This document shows, piece by piece, positions 6,004 to 13,633 of a DNA stretch of 13,633 nucleotides; position 1 is the first letter of the stretch; each line of letters opens with the position of its first letter. The stretch lies in the NCBI GenBank assembly GCA_900314375.1, contig OMVC01000032.1, positions 1-13,633 of the forward strand, given 5' to 3'. Origin of the DNA: an uncultured bacterium (GTDB lineage Bacteria; Cyanobacteriota; Vampirovibrionia; Gastranaerophilales; Gastranaerophilaceae). The position numbers and the translations under genes were made by a program. Below the pieces are notes generated by a model that saw only the letters and a program-made list of their open reading frames with translations, was not told the DNA's origin and searched no databases.

Positions 6004-7266
6004 TTAAATTTTCCAACTGTTTAAATATTTTTCCTGTTCTTCTGTCAGGGTATCTATTTCTATTCCCATGGATTTTAATTTTAATTCTGCTATTTTGTAG
6101 TCAACTTCTTGCGGTAGGGTGTAGAGTTTGTTTTCTAATTTTCCTTTATTTTTTACCAAAAATTCTATGCCTAAAGCTTGGTTTGCAAAACTCATATCCA
6201 TAACGCTTGCAGGATGCCCTTCGGCAGCCACAAGATTGACTAAACGTCCTTGTGCTATTACATATATTGATTTACCGTTATTCAAAACATATTCTTCAAG
6301 ATTAGGACGAATTTCTTTTATTTCTTTTGTATGAGCTTTTAAATCACCGACATTGACTTCCCAATCAAAGTGTCCTACGTTACCTACAAAAGCTCCGTCT
6401 TTCATTGATAAAAGGTGTTCAACGTCAATAACGTGCTTATCCCCCGTAACTGTTAAGAAAATATCGCCTTCTAATGCTGCTTTTGCAATCGGCATTACTC
6501 TGTAACCTTCCATAGCTGCTTCTAAAGCTTTTAGAGGGTCGACTTCGCAAACTATAACGTTAGCACCTAATGCTTTTGCTCTTAAAGCTACACCTTTGCC
6601 GCACCAACCGTAGCCTGAAACGACAACGGTTTTCCCTGCAACAAGAATATTAGCTGCACGCATAACTCCGTCAAAAGAACTTTGCCCTGTTCCGTATCTG
6701 TTATCATATAAGTGTTTTGTTAAGCTTGTATTAACTCCGACTGCAGGAAATCCTAATGTGCCTTGCGCTTCCATAGCTTTTAATCTTATAATGCCTGTTG
6801 TTGTTTCTTCGGTTGAGCCGATAATTTTTCCTATTAAGTCAGGTCTTTTTTCGTGTATTGTTGAAACCATATCACAACCGTCATCAATTATAATGTCAGG
6901 ATTAAAGTTTATGGCTTCTTCTATGTGTTTTCTGTATATATCAACACTTTCACCGGCAATTGCATAGACAGGTATGTTGTAGTATTTTACTAAAGCGGCT
7001 GCAACATCATCTTGGGTTGATAGCGGATTTGATGCAACTAAAATTGCATCTGCGCCGCCTGCTTGCATAACAGTACACAATGCTGCGGTTTCTTTTGTAA
7101 CGTGGACGCATGCTGATAATTTTAATCCTTTAAAAGGTTGTTCTTTTATAAATCTTTCTCTTATTGAACGCAAAACGGGCATATCTTTGAATGCCCAATC
7201 AATTTGTTTTTTGCCTTGGGGTGCCAAATTTATGTCTTTAATATCGCATTTTATATCTGTAATCAT
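6004..7266 (-). CDS. ahcY: Adenosylhomocysteinase (S-adenosyl-L-homocysteine hydrolase)
   Basis: AhcY hydrolyses S-adenosylhomocysteine to adenosine and homocysteine with tightly bound NAD, relieving product inhibition of methyltransferases. Substrate-site residues at the familiar positions are H55 and E59 ('HVTKET'), 'NPLSTQDDVAA' (80-90), D129, E154 in 'STEETTTG', and K184/D188/N189 in 'TKHLYDNRYGTGQS'. The NAD motif 'GYGWCGKG' is at 218-225, 'NVGHFD' (H299) at 296-301 and H351 in 'EGHP'. At 420 residues it is the short type without the about 40-residue insert. Its C-terminus ('KLKSMGIEIDTLTEEQ') resembles the Thermotoga/archaeal form rather than the eukaryotic Lys/Tyr tail. ATG 7264-7266 is preceded by GGAG. 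It has a good promoter with an inverted repeat over the transcription start. No luxS or metH neighbour is in view. Confidence 0.96.
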   Translation of the reverse strand: MITDIKCDIKDINLAPQGKKQIDWAFKDMPVLRSIRERFIKEQPFKGLKLSACVHVTKETAALCTVMQAGGADAILVASNPLSTQDDVAAALVKYYNIPVYAIAGESVDIYRKHIEEAINFNPDIIIDDGCDMVSTIHEKRPDLIGKIIGSTEETTTGIIRLKAMEAQGTLGFPAVGVNTSLTKHLYDNRYGTGQSSFDGVMRAANILVAGKTVVVSGYGWCGKGVALRAKALGANVIVCEVDPLKALEAAMEGYRVMPIAKAALEGDIFLTVTGDKHVIDVEHLLSMKDGAFVGNVGHFDWEVNVGDLKAHTKEIKEIRPNLEEYVLNNGKSIYVIAQGRLVNLVAAEGHPASVMDMSFANQALGIEFLVKNKGKLENKLYTLPQEVDYKIAELKLKSMGIEIDTLTEEQEKYLNSWKI

Positions 7267-7285
7267 AATTCTTCTCCATAAAATA

Positions 7286-7302
7286 ATTGTAAATCTTACA
7301 AT
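7286..7302. promoter_or_regulatory. Operator-like inverted repeat ATTGTAA-N3-TTACAAT
   Basis: Seven-base arms match perfectly around a three-base spacer. The site spans about -4 to +13 relative to the predicted ahcY start at 7298, where a repressor would block transcription. A single half-site ATTGTAA recurs at 7339-7345 within the same divergent gap. The cognate regulator is unknown. Confidence 0.45.
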
Positions 7303-7304
7303 AA

Positions 7305-7333
7305 ATTATAAATCAAATAGCCGTATTTGGTAA
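7305..7333 (-). promoter_or_regulatory. Promoter of ahcY
   Basis: On the minus strand, TTACCA (7328-7333, four of six) is followed by a 17-bp spacer and a perfect TATAAT (7305-7310). This predicts a start near 7298 and a leader of about 32 nt, too short to hold a known SAH riboswitch. Confidence 0.55.
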
Positions 7334-7394
7334 TAAATATTGTAAAAATTTCTTAATAATATCAATTCAAGTAACAAAATTTTTTCTTCAGCTT

Positions 7395-7403
7395 TGTTAT
7401 AAT
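7395..7403 (+). promoter_or_regulatory. Extended -10 promoter of the GH13 gene
   Basis: TGTTATAAT (7395-7403) is a perfect extended -10 element. No clear -35 is present, which extended -10 promoters tolerate. The predicted start is near 7410, directly before AAGGAG (7411-7416), giving a very short leader. Confidence 0.55.
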
Positions 7404-7422
7404 TTTAGGTAAGGAGTTAATT

Positions 7423-10400
7423 GTGAAGGTAAGCTTAGGCACAGAAAAGGGAAATCACCCGACATTTACGGGTTTTAAAATAGTCAAGGATGATTCGGGA
7501 TATAAAAATGCAGAATTTTCATATCCTTATGATTCGAACAGACAAGATGTTGAAATAGAGTTTTATAGACTTGGGAAAGACAATTATAACAATTATTACA
7601 CAACAGATCTATTATCTGACGCTGATGGGCATACACGATTTAATGTGGGAAAAGGCATAAACAGATTTGATATGGCGTATGTTTTCGGCCTTTTGGACGA
7701 TGAGCCTTTCGGGTATCATTATTTGGTTAAAGATAAGGGGGATAATAATTCTCGTGTGTATTTGGATGCAGGGGATAATATTCCGGTGAGCGGAAAATCA
7801 GAACGTGTAAATATTATTTTGCCAAATGGTTCTGTCATGTCCAAAGGCGGCTCGATGAAGTTGGTTATTCCTGATTCTCAAAATGCAGGTGTTGTATATA
7901 ATAAAGACGGAAGTTATAAAATTGATCAAGATTTAAAATTAAGAGCGGAAAATGATGTAAAAACATTATGGAACAAAATGGGCGGAACGCTTGCCGGTAT
8001 TGAAAAAGATATAGACGACGGGAAATATGACAAGTTTTCCAGAATAGTCGGTCTTCCTATATTTGCTCGTGACAGGTTGAGTGCTCATCAATATTGGTTG
8101 GAAGAAATGTTTCAAATTTCTCCTACATTGGGAAATATAAACAATTATGCATCAATGCAGAGAAAATTGTTTGCGCATGGTGTAAACTGGGTTGCTGACG
8201 GAGCATTTGTAAATGAAGGTTTGCAAGGTACACATTTTGCTCACATGTTGAAATGGGGGATGGAATCTCCGTTTTACAGATGGTTTAGGGCAAGCAGCAG
8301 GCAATTAGCTCCTTGGTCTTTGGGAATTTTCCCGAATGATACGCGTAATGTTTCATTCAAATTGGTAAATTCTCCTATAAATTATAAACAAGTACCAATT
8401 GGTAATATTAACAAAGAAGAAAATCCTTTGTATGACCCGAATCGCCCAACTTATATACAATATCTTGACCCAAGATTTGTTACGGAAAGAGAATTGGCAG
8501 ATACCCAAAATATAGTCAGTAGTTATTCCGTATCAAGTAAGGATAATGTTTATGATTTGCACACTCATAACGATTCAACATTCCCTGTAGTTCTCGAAAT
8601 TGATCCTAAAGAATTTGAAAAAAATATAGATGCTTTGAATGAATATAATAAGTCCTTGCCAAAAGAAGAAAAGATTCGATTAAAGGAATATGAAGGAACG
8701 AGATTTGTATCTAAATTTTATAACTGGTATGTGTCAGGAAAACACGAAAGCGGTTTTGAAACTTGGGATGCAAACCCTGATATTGCAAAATTGAATTTTG
8801 TGCAGTCACATACGGATACGATGGATTTGAAGAATTTAAAACCGGCAGAACGTGAAAGAGAAAGAAAACGTTTGGCTGTTGCAAATGCTCAAGTTCAGGA
8901 TTATGCGGTGGAAGTCGGAAGATATTGGACAAAAACAACGGATGATATTTTAAGATTATATATAGCTCAAAATCTAAAAAATATAGATAGTGCAAATCCT
9001 AAAAAAGTCTTTAATGATATAACGGACAAAGCAGACGGAAAAATATTCCCTGTTGCTATAGATAAAACTCATAAACAATTAACCGAAAACGAAGTAAGAA
9101 ATGTTTTGAATGATGATTATAGCCACAAGAGAGCATTGTCTTATGAAGATAAAAATTCTCAAATATTAGAAGGCTTGATGAACTTCCCGTTAGAATCAAT
9201 AGAATTTGAAAATAATTTGGTATCAATTTTTGCATCTCCAATGATAGCAAAAAGGGCATCCAATTTTGAGGAAGTTGAATTAACACGTTATGAAATATAT
9301 AAAAACGGAAATCCGAATTTGCCAAAAGAGTATTTAGAAACCTATACTCAAATGGAAGATATATATAAAACTCAAATGAGTGATTTTGCGCGCAAAGTTC
9401 TAGATAAAGTCAATTCTTCGTTGCCTGAAAATTCAAAGTTGTTTGAAGACGATAATGTCACAGAATTCGGGCAGTATGTACTTCCATTGATGCTTCCGCA
9501 AATTGCAAAATTTGCAATTGTAAAAGCTTTAGCTCCGCAAATTGAAGTTCAATCAAAACCTGATAATGGCGAGATTGTGTATGATTATGACGCGTTAAAT
9601 AAAGTTTGTACCCAAAGTTTAGGTATTGATATTGCAGCATCTCCAAAAGATGAAGCGATGTTATTATTAGAAAGATTGCGCGATGGTATGTCCGAGTTAA
9701 AAGAAGAAGACGTATCTTTTATGCAAAATAGCCTTTTAAAAGCTTTTGAGGGTACAAATGCATATAGTTTCAAACTCGCAGATTTGATTATAGACAAGAC
9801 ACAAGCCGGTTTGGATTGGAGAATTGATGCGACAAAAGATATTGCAGATGTAGAAGCAATGCGCACAGGATATATGAATTTTGAAGATACATGGCAGGAT
9901 ATTATTGATTTCTGGTCCCGTTTTGCACGTGGAGTTTATAAAGAAAATCGTAATTCGTATATGGTTCCGGAAATCACTAATGAGTATGCCTTGTGGGCTG
10001 CCGGATGGGGCGCAAGAAGTGATAAGTTTAAAAGCGCAGATGATATAAACCAAAAATTCATACGTGAAACCGGCATGACATCTATTGCTGATTACGGAAA
10101 CTATTTCTATAATATAGTAAAACTTTTTGCCCGTTCCCCTCAAAACGGAACTTTCTTGGAAACAAACGATGACGGAAGGCCTGTGACAGATGAAAATCCT
10201 AATCAATTAGCTTGGAAGTTGCGTGATGTGTTATTAAACAATGCCGGTAAAGGGTCATTAAAAAATAACTCATTACCTGCTGCTGTTTATTCATATACAT
10301 TCTTCTCAAATCATGATAAGCCTCGTCCTCTGCACTGTATAGCTTTGGATATGGATATGTTTTATTCGGATTTTACATTCAAATCTGATTCACACAGATT

Positions 10401-11580
10401 TGATGCATACCGCCTTTTAAATGACGATTGGTTTTCAAGTCCGGAAGATATAGCTAAAAAAGTAAATAATTACAATTTCAATTCGGCTTCTCCGATGGCA
10501 GTTGCGATGGGGTTACATTTACATAAAGCGTTTATAGATGTTCTGAAAAAATATGAACAAGAAATGGGCTATGATGTTTTTAACAAAAACTATATTGCAA
10601 TAAGCAAGGCATTATGCGATTTGAGTAACGGAAGATATAATAAAAAATCTTTTGTGGCTGATGCATTCGGGGTAGAACCTATTGATATAAATATAGAAAT
10701 GGTCTTGCGTCAGGCAAGAAAATATTACGGGCTCGAAATGAGTAAAGACTTTGAGAAAAAATATAATGATGAGGTCTTTGAAGCCGCAATGAAGCCTGCG
10801 ATGAATAAGATGCTTGCTATGACAAAAGTATTGGCAGCTTTACCGGGCATGCCGACATTGTTTGACGGAGATGATTTAGGAGCAACGGGTTATGAAACAG
10901 AAATGAAAAATATGTATGTTGCTTGTCGTCAAAAAGTTCATAATGAATGGGCAGAAGAAGGTAATCCGAAATATAAAAAATTTATCAGTGATTTCAAAAA
11001 AGAAATAGATGATGTAATGGCATTAAGAAGAAAGCCTGAATGTAATGCGCTAAATAATGGTGCTCCTTTTGTCTTACCTATGCAAGACGGGCATGCTTTA
11101 GGTTCGGAATATAAAGGAAAACTTCCTGCGGTTTTACAACAAAGTACAGATGGAAGAATGACTATTTCGGTTCTAAATTTGCACAAACAACATAACGAAT
11201 ATCGCGATTACAAAAAAATGTATGATAATGAGCAGGATTATAAACCTTTAGCACTTGAATTGGATTCTATAAAACTTAATTTTGAAAATTCGGGAGATAT
11301 AAAAGACGGTGCATTAGGTATCGGAATCCCCGGAATTGAAAACGGAACAAAATTCCAAAATGCAAATGATCCTAATGATTGGTATACCGTAAATGAAGTT
11401 GATGGAAAATATTTCTTAAAACACGATACAAATAACGGTAAGATTGTTGTTGATGACACTACTTTAGTTTTATATCATGTGCCTTCGTATACAAAACCGT
11501 TATCGTTTACGGGAAGTGTTAAGCCAAACTCTGATTTTGTAGTAAATACTTATGCATCATTACAAAAGTGTAACGTATAA
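7423..11580 (+). CDS. Very large divergent GH13 (alpha-amylase superfamily) protein
   Basis: This 1385-residue protein starts at GTG 7423, six bases after AAGGAG. It has no signal peptide, so it is probably cytosolic and acts on a stored alpha-glucan or maltooligosaccharide (inference). Residues about 1-150 look like a beta-rich N-terminal domain. GH13 conserved regions follow in order: region I 'GVNWVADGAFVNEG' (D259, N264), region V-like 'FETWDANPDIAKLN' (445-458), region II 'LDWRIDATKD' (R800, nucleophile D802), region III 'MVPEITN' (acid/base E850), region IV 'FSNHDKPR' (H964, D965), and 'PGMPTLFDGDDLGATGYE' (about 1142-1157). A C-terminal beta domain ends at 1385. The usual His closing region I is replaced by Glu265. 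Between regions I and V lie about 180 residues (a large domain B). Between V and II lie about 340 mostly helical residues, unusual for the family. Hydrolase, transferase or branching activity cannot be told apart here. Confidence 0.85.
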   Translation: MKVSLGTEKGNHPTFTGFKIVKDDSGYKNAEFSYPYDSNRQDVEIEFYRLGKDNYNNYYTTDLLSDADGHTRFNVGKGINRFDMAYVFGLLDDEPFGYHYLVKDKGDNNSRVYLDAGDNIPVSGKSERVNIILPNGSVMSKGGSMKLVIPDSQNAGVVYNKDGSYKIDQDLKLRAENDVKTLWNKMGGTLAGIEKDIDDGKYDKFSRIVGLPIFARDRLSAHQYWLEEMFQISPTLGNINNYASMQRKLFAHGVNWVADGAFVNEGLQGTHFAHMLKWGMESPFYRWFRASSRQLAPWSLGIFPNDTRNVSFKLVNSPINYKQVPIGNINKEENPLYDPNRPTYIQYLDPRFVTERELADTQNIVSSYSVSSKDNVYDLHTHNDSTFPVVLEIDPKEFEKNIDALNEYNKSLPKEEKIRLKEYEGTRFVSKFYNWYVSGKHESGFETWDANPDIAKLNFVQSHTDTMDLKNLKPAERERERKRLAVANAQVQDYAVEVGRYWTKTTDDILRLYIAQNLKNIDSANPKKVFNDITDKADGKIFPVAIDKTHKQLTENEVRNVLNDDYSHKRALSYEDKNSQILEGLMNFPLESIEFENNLVSIFASPMIAKRASNFEEVELTRYEIYKNGNPNLPKEYLETYTQMEDIYKTQMSDFARKVLDKVNSSLPENSKLFEDDNVTEFGQYVLPLMLPQIAKFAIVKALAPQIEVQSKPDNGEIVYDYDALNKVCTQSLGIDIAASPKDEAMLLLERLRDGMSELKEEDVSFMQNSLLKAFEGTNAYSFKLADLIIDKTQAGLDWRIDATKDIADVEAMRTGYMNFEDTWQDIIDFWSRFARGVYKENRNSYMVPEITNEYALWAAGWGARSDKFKSADDINQKFIRETGMTSIADYGNYFYNIVKLFARSPQNGTFLETNDDGRPVTDENPNQLAWKLRDVLLNNAGKGSLKNNSLPAAVYSYTFFSNHDKPRPLHCIALDMDMFYSDFTFKSDSHRFDAYRLLNDDWFSSPEDIAKKVNNYNFNSASPMAVAMGLHLHKAFIDVLKKYEQEMGYDVFNKNYIAISKALCDLSNGRYNKKSFVADAFGVEPIDINIEMVLRQARKYYGLEMSKDFEKKYNDEVFEAAMKPAMNKMLAMTKVLAALPGMPTLFDGDDLGATGYETEMKNMYVACRQKVHNEWAEEGNPKYKKFISDFKKEIDDVMALRRKPECNALNNGAPFVLPMQDGHALGSEYKGKLPAVLQQSTDGRMTISVLNLHKQHNEYRDYKKMYDNEQDYKPLALELDSIKLNFENSGDIKDGALGIGIPGIENGTKFQNANDPNDWYTVNEVDGKYFLKHDTNNGKIVVDDTTLVLYHVPSYTKPLSFTGSVKPNSDFVVNTYASLQKCNV

Positions 11581-11592
11581 TTTATATTTGCA

Positions 11593-11621
11593 TTGAATTT
11601 GAATAATGTTTAGGTTATGCT
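11593..11621 (+). promoter_or_regulatory. Candidate promoter for the FAD oxidoreductase gene
   Basis: TTGAAT (11593-11598) and TATGCT (11616-11621) each match four of six consensus bases and are spaced 17 bp. Predicted +1 is near 11628, inside the first arm of the leader hairpin. Confidence 0.4.
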
Positions 11622-11648
11622 TAATTGGTTGAGAAATTCAACCGATTA
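11622..11648 (+). other. Intercistronic hairpin upstream of the FAD oxidoreductase
   Basis: TAATTGGTTGA (11622-11632) pairs with TCAACCGATTA (11638-11648), 11 bp with one G-U pair and a five-base loop GAAAT. No T-tract follows, so it is a poor terminator. It may stabilise a processed mRNA end, or be a regulator's operator. Confidence 0.55.
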
Positions 11649-11676
11649 TGTTCAACGAATAACAGGGAGAAAAAAG

Positions 11677-13050
11677 ATGTATAACGTCGCTATAATAGGA
11701 GCAGGACCTGCGGGAATTTTTGCCGCATTAGAGATAATGAAATTAAAACCTGATTGGAAGGTCGTTTTAATCGAAAAAGGACAAAGGATTGAAACGCGTA
11801 AATGTCCTTTAAGGCAAGGTTCGCCAAAGTGTGTAAATTGCAAAAAATGCGGATTGCTTTGCGGATGGGGTGGTGCCGGTGCGTTTTCTGACGGGAAATT
11901 GACTCTTACCCCTGATGTAGGCGGACATCTGGTTGATTATATGACAAGAAAACAAGCAGAAGATTTAATATCTTATGCTGATGATTTGTATTTAAAATAT
12001 GGTGCAACCGAAGAAGTTTTCGGTACTGATAAAAAAGTTTTTGAAGAACTTTCACATCAAGCGGTTTTAGCGGAACTAAAACTGGTTCATTCGCCTGTAA
12101 GGCATTTGGGTACGGAAAGAAGTCTGGATGTTTTGAAAAATATGCAGGATTATTTGGATGAGCGTATTACGATTTTGAATAACGTAACTGCAAAATCCTT
12201 GATTGTTGAATGTGAGCAGGTAAAAGGTATTGAACTGGATAACGGGGATGTAATTTCTGCGGAATATACAATTATAGCTCCCGGCAGAGAAGGGGCAGAT
12301 TGGCTTACTCAAGAGTTTGCAAAACATAAAATCGGTATGGTAAATAATGCGGTTGATGTTGGGGTCAGAGTAGAGCTTCCGGCTCCTGTTTTTGAACCGT
12401 TAACATCAAAATTATATGAATCAAAATTGATTTATCATTCGCCGACTTTCGGGGATGAAGTTCGTACATTTTGTATGAATCCGAACGGTGAAGTCGTTCA
12501 GGAAAATTATTCGGGTATTGCGACAGTTAACGGTCACAGTTATGCAAATTATAAAACTCCGAATACAAATTTTGCGCTGTTGGTAAGCGAAAAATTTACG
12601 GAACCGTTTAAAGAACCGATTCAATACGGTCAGCATATAGCAAGATTGGCAAATATGGTTGGCGGCGGAATTTTAGTTCAAAGATTCGGTGATTTATTGG
12701 ACGGACGCCGTTCAACGCCTGAGCGTATAAGATCAAGTGTAATAACTCCAACACTTTCTTGTGCAACACCGGGGGATTTAAGTTTAGTTATTCCGTATCG
12801 TCAAATGACAAGTATTATAGAAATGTTAAAGGCACTAGATAAATTATGTCCGGGGACCGCTTCAAGATATACTTTGCTTTACGGTATAGAAGTTAAATTC
12901 TATTCTGCGAGAGTAAAATTAACAAATGAACTTGAAACAGAAGGGGTCAAGAATTTATTTACAATAGGTGACGGTGCAGGTGTAACAAGAGGCTTGTTGC
13001 AAGCTTCCGCATCAGGCGTTTATGTAGCAAGAACGATTTGTGCAAGATAA
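11677..13050 (+). CDS. NAD(P)/FAD-dependent oxidoreductase (COG2509-like)
   Basis: The 457-residue product is a flavoprotein of the uncharacterised FAD-dependent dehydrogenase family COG2509. 'VAIIGAGPAGIFAALEI' (4-20) is the N-terminal FAD Rossmann motif, and 'VVLIEKGQRIETRKCP' carries the ribose-binding acid. Five cysteines (C43, C52, C55, C58, C62) lie just before 'GWGGAGAFSDGKL' (63-75), a signature of the family. 'IIAPGREGADWL' and the C-terminal 'NLFTIGDGAGVTRGLLQASA' complete FAD binding. No physiological substrate is established that I know of. The start at 11677 is preferred because AGGGAG (11664-11669) lies seven bases upstream. An in-frame ATG at 11617 would add 20 residues covering the leader hairpin and has no ribosome binding site. 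It follows the GH13 gene by 96 bp and ends at a strong hairpin. Confidence 0.9.
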   Translation: MYNVAIIGAGPAGIFAALEIMKLKPDWKVVLIEKGQRIETRKCPLRQGSPKCVNCKKCGLLCGWGGAGAFSDGKLTLTPDVGGHLVDYMTRKQAEDLISYADDLYLKYGATEEVFGTDKKVFEELSHQAVLAELKLVHSPVRHLGTERSLDVLKNMQDYLDERITILNNVTAKSLIVECEQVKGIELDNGDVISAEYTIIAPGREGADWLTQEFAKHKIGMVNNAVDVGVRVELPAPVFEPLTSKLYESKLIYHSPTFGDEVRTFCMNPNGEVVQENYSGIATVNGHSYANYKTPNTNFALLVSEKFTEPFKEPIQYGQHIARLANMVGGGILVQRFGDLLDGRRSTPERIRSSVITPTLSCATPGDLSLVIPYRQMTSIIEMLKALDKLCPGTASRYTLLYGIEVKFYSARVKLTNELETEGVKNLFTIGDGAGVTRGLLQASASGVYVARTICAR

Positions 13051-13067
13051 ATATAAATTAAATAAAG

Positions 13068-13097
13068 ATGGCGCAAGGAAAATTTTCCTTGCGCCAT
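13068..13097. terminator. Bidirectional terminator between convergent genes
   Basis: ATGGCGCAAGGAAAA (13068-13082) and its exact reverse complement (13083-13097) form a 30-bp perfect palindrome. The plus strand continues TTGTTTA and the minus strand CTTTATTTAATTTA. It ends the FAD oxidoreductase gene on one strand and the small secreted protein gene on the other. Confidence 0.85.
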
Positions 13098-13101
13098 TTG
13101 T

Positions 13102-13392
13102 TTATGGTTGGCACATTCCGAACATACAGTTTGTTGTCGGGTTAAGCATCGGGAAATTATTATGCATTTGTGTCGGGGTTGAAATGGTTGGAATTTGGTA
13201 CATTTTTTCAAGTTCTTTATAATTGGTTTGGTCTTTGAATTGGAACGAATTCTGGTTGGTTGAATTGTCAATTCCGGAAGCTCCGCCTGTGCATGCTTCT
13301 TGTTTTTTTAGATTTTCGACAAGGCAAGCCCCATGTGCTTGAAGTTCTACAAGTAGTAATATCAATCCGCCAAGTAATAAAATCTTTTTCAT
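13102..13392 (-). CDS. Small secreted Cys-containing protein, unknown function
   Basis: This 96-residue protein is not recognised. The start at 13390-13392 is chosen because AAGGAG (13398-13403) lies five bases upstream and because it places a classic signal peptide at the N-terminus: 'MKK', a hydrophobic run (4-16), then 'ELQAHGAC'. Cleavage is plausible after Ala19 or Ala22. C23 is in a lipobox-like place, but His at -3 is atypical, so a lipoprotein is possible and not favoured. The mature part is polar ('NSTNQNSFQFKDQTNY') and ends with 'NCMFGMCQP'. Four cysteines (23, 34, 89, 94) could form two disulfides outside the cytoplasm. The longer frame back to 13533 runs through the hairpin repeats and is rejected. 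It has its own promoter and shares a terminator with the FAD gene. Confidence 0.78.
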   Translation of the reverse strand: MKKILLLGGLILLLVELQAHGACLVENLKKQEACTGGASGIDNSTNQNSFQFKDQTNYKELEKMYQIPTISTPTQMHNNFPMLNPTTNCMFGMCQP

Positions 13393-13413
13393 AAAAACTC
13401 CTTTCAGATTTAC

Positions 13414-13441
13414 ATAATACGTATTATTTGTACTATGACAT
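13414..13441 (-). promoter_or_regulatory. Promoter with overlapping 14-bp palindrome for the secreted protein gene
   Basis: On the minus strand ATGTCA (13436-13441, four of six) lies 16 bp before TATTAT (13414-13419, five of six). The -10 is one half of the perfect palindrome ATAATACGTATTAT (13414-13427), which could be an operator. Confidence 0.4.
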
Positions 13442-13451
13442 ATTTTATATT

Positions 13452-13617
13452 GTTCACTTTTCTTTTTGATTGCGACGCAAAAAGAAAAGTGAACCGAAAA
13501 GAAAAACACGCTATTTCTAGCAATGCTACGCATTGCAACGTGGTGCTATCGCACCGCACTTCGTGCAGTTTTGTCCTGACGGACAAAATCTCTTAGCGAA
13601 CCTAAATAACGGTTCGC
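13452..13617. repeat. Run of six hairpins in non-coding DNA
   Basis: Perfect stems follow one another. GTTCACTTTTCTTTTT (13452-13467) pairs with 13479-13494 (16 bp). GCAATGC/GCATTGC is at 13520-13536, GGTGC/GCACC at 13542-13555, GCAC/GTGC at 13556-13566, TTTTGTCC/GGACAAAA at 13569-13588 and GCGAACC/GGTTCGC at 13596-13617. The first resembles a palindrome that I have seen dispersed in unrelated genomes. No gene is supported here. Confidence 0.7.
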
Positions 13618-13633
13618 CTAAAATGTTCGACCT

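Noticed and set aside
5991..6007. TTAATT/AATTAA inverted repeat as a terminator between the small Cys gene and ahcY
   Set aside because: It is only six A-T pairs and overlaps both stop codons, which easily create such a match. It is too weak to call.
7267..7298. SAH riboswitch upstream of ahcY
   Set aside because: The predicted leader is about 32 nt and shows only the short inverted repeat. It is too small for a known SAH aptamer.
8711..9866. Minus-strand open frames inside the GH13 gene
   Set aside because: They lie antisense to a continuous coding frame with clear motifs, have no ribosome binding sites and look like shadow translations.
11617..11676. 20-residue N-terminal extension of the FAD oxidoreductase
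   Set aside because: ATG 11617 lies within the predicted -10 box and has no Shine-Dalgarno, whereas ATG 11677 has AGGGAG and gives the normal flavoprotein start.
13393..13533. 47-residue N-terminal extension of the small secreted protein
   Set aside because: It translates the promoter and the hairpin repeats, and would bury the signal peptide in the middle of the protein.

Overview
The window is AT-rich bacterial chromosome with short intergenic gaps and mostly strong AAGGAG-type ribosome binding sites. The gene set is housekeeping and metabolic: branched-chain amino acid synthesis, tRNA modification, the methyl cycle and alpha-glucan metabolism. I see no transposase, phage or plasmid gene, no tRNA and no rRNA. 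The low GC, the secreted small Cys proteins, the Thermotoga/archaeal-like short AdoHcy hydrolase and a large divergent GH13 protein with an N-terminal 'PTFTG' segment would fit an uncultured gut lineage such as the Gastranaerophilales (Vampirovibrionia/Melainabacteria). That placement is inference from style only; no marker gene here proves it.

Layout. On the minus strand, reading right to left, ilvC (1778-2800) is followed after 11 bp by a YhaM-like OB-fold/HD phosphohydrolase gene (930-1766). After a 159-bp gap comes a Lys-rich protein with a winged-helix domain (105-770), closed by a hairpin terminator (42-74). Divergent from ilvC is mnmG (2887-4767, plus), whose -10 box is placed so that transcription would start on the A of its ATG.

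Next is an 879-bp gap (4768-5646), which is the structurally unusual part of the window. It holds a short 14-bp direct repeat, a 117-bp imperfect palindrome of MITE/REP type, seven 52-bp tandem repeats plus a partial eighth grown from the right end of that palindrome, and a copy of a 14-bp motif at each side. A small unknown Cys/Gly/Tyr-rich gene follows (5647-5994, plus), convergent with ahcY (6004-7266, minus).

A divergent promoter region (7267-7422) separates ahcY from a 1385-residue GH13-like protein (7423-11580, plus). All GH13 acid residues are present, but its barrel is split by two very long insertions. It is followed by a COG2509-like FAD oxidoreductase (11677-13050, plus) with its own promoter and a leader hairpin. 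A perfect 15-bp inverted repeat (13068-13097) ends it and the convergent small secreted Cys protein (13102-13392, minus). The right edge (13452-13617) is a run of six hairpins with no gene.

Functional links are loose. IlvC makes valine/isoleucine precursors. MnmG modifies U34 of tRNAs. AhcY recycles S-adenosylhomocysteine. The GH13 protein probably works on a stored alpha-glucan inside the cell. Only ilvC and the HD gene look translationally coupled.
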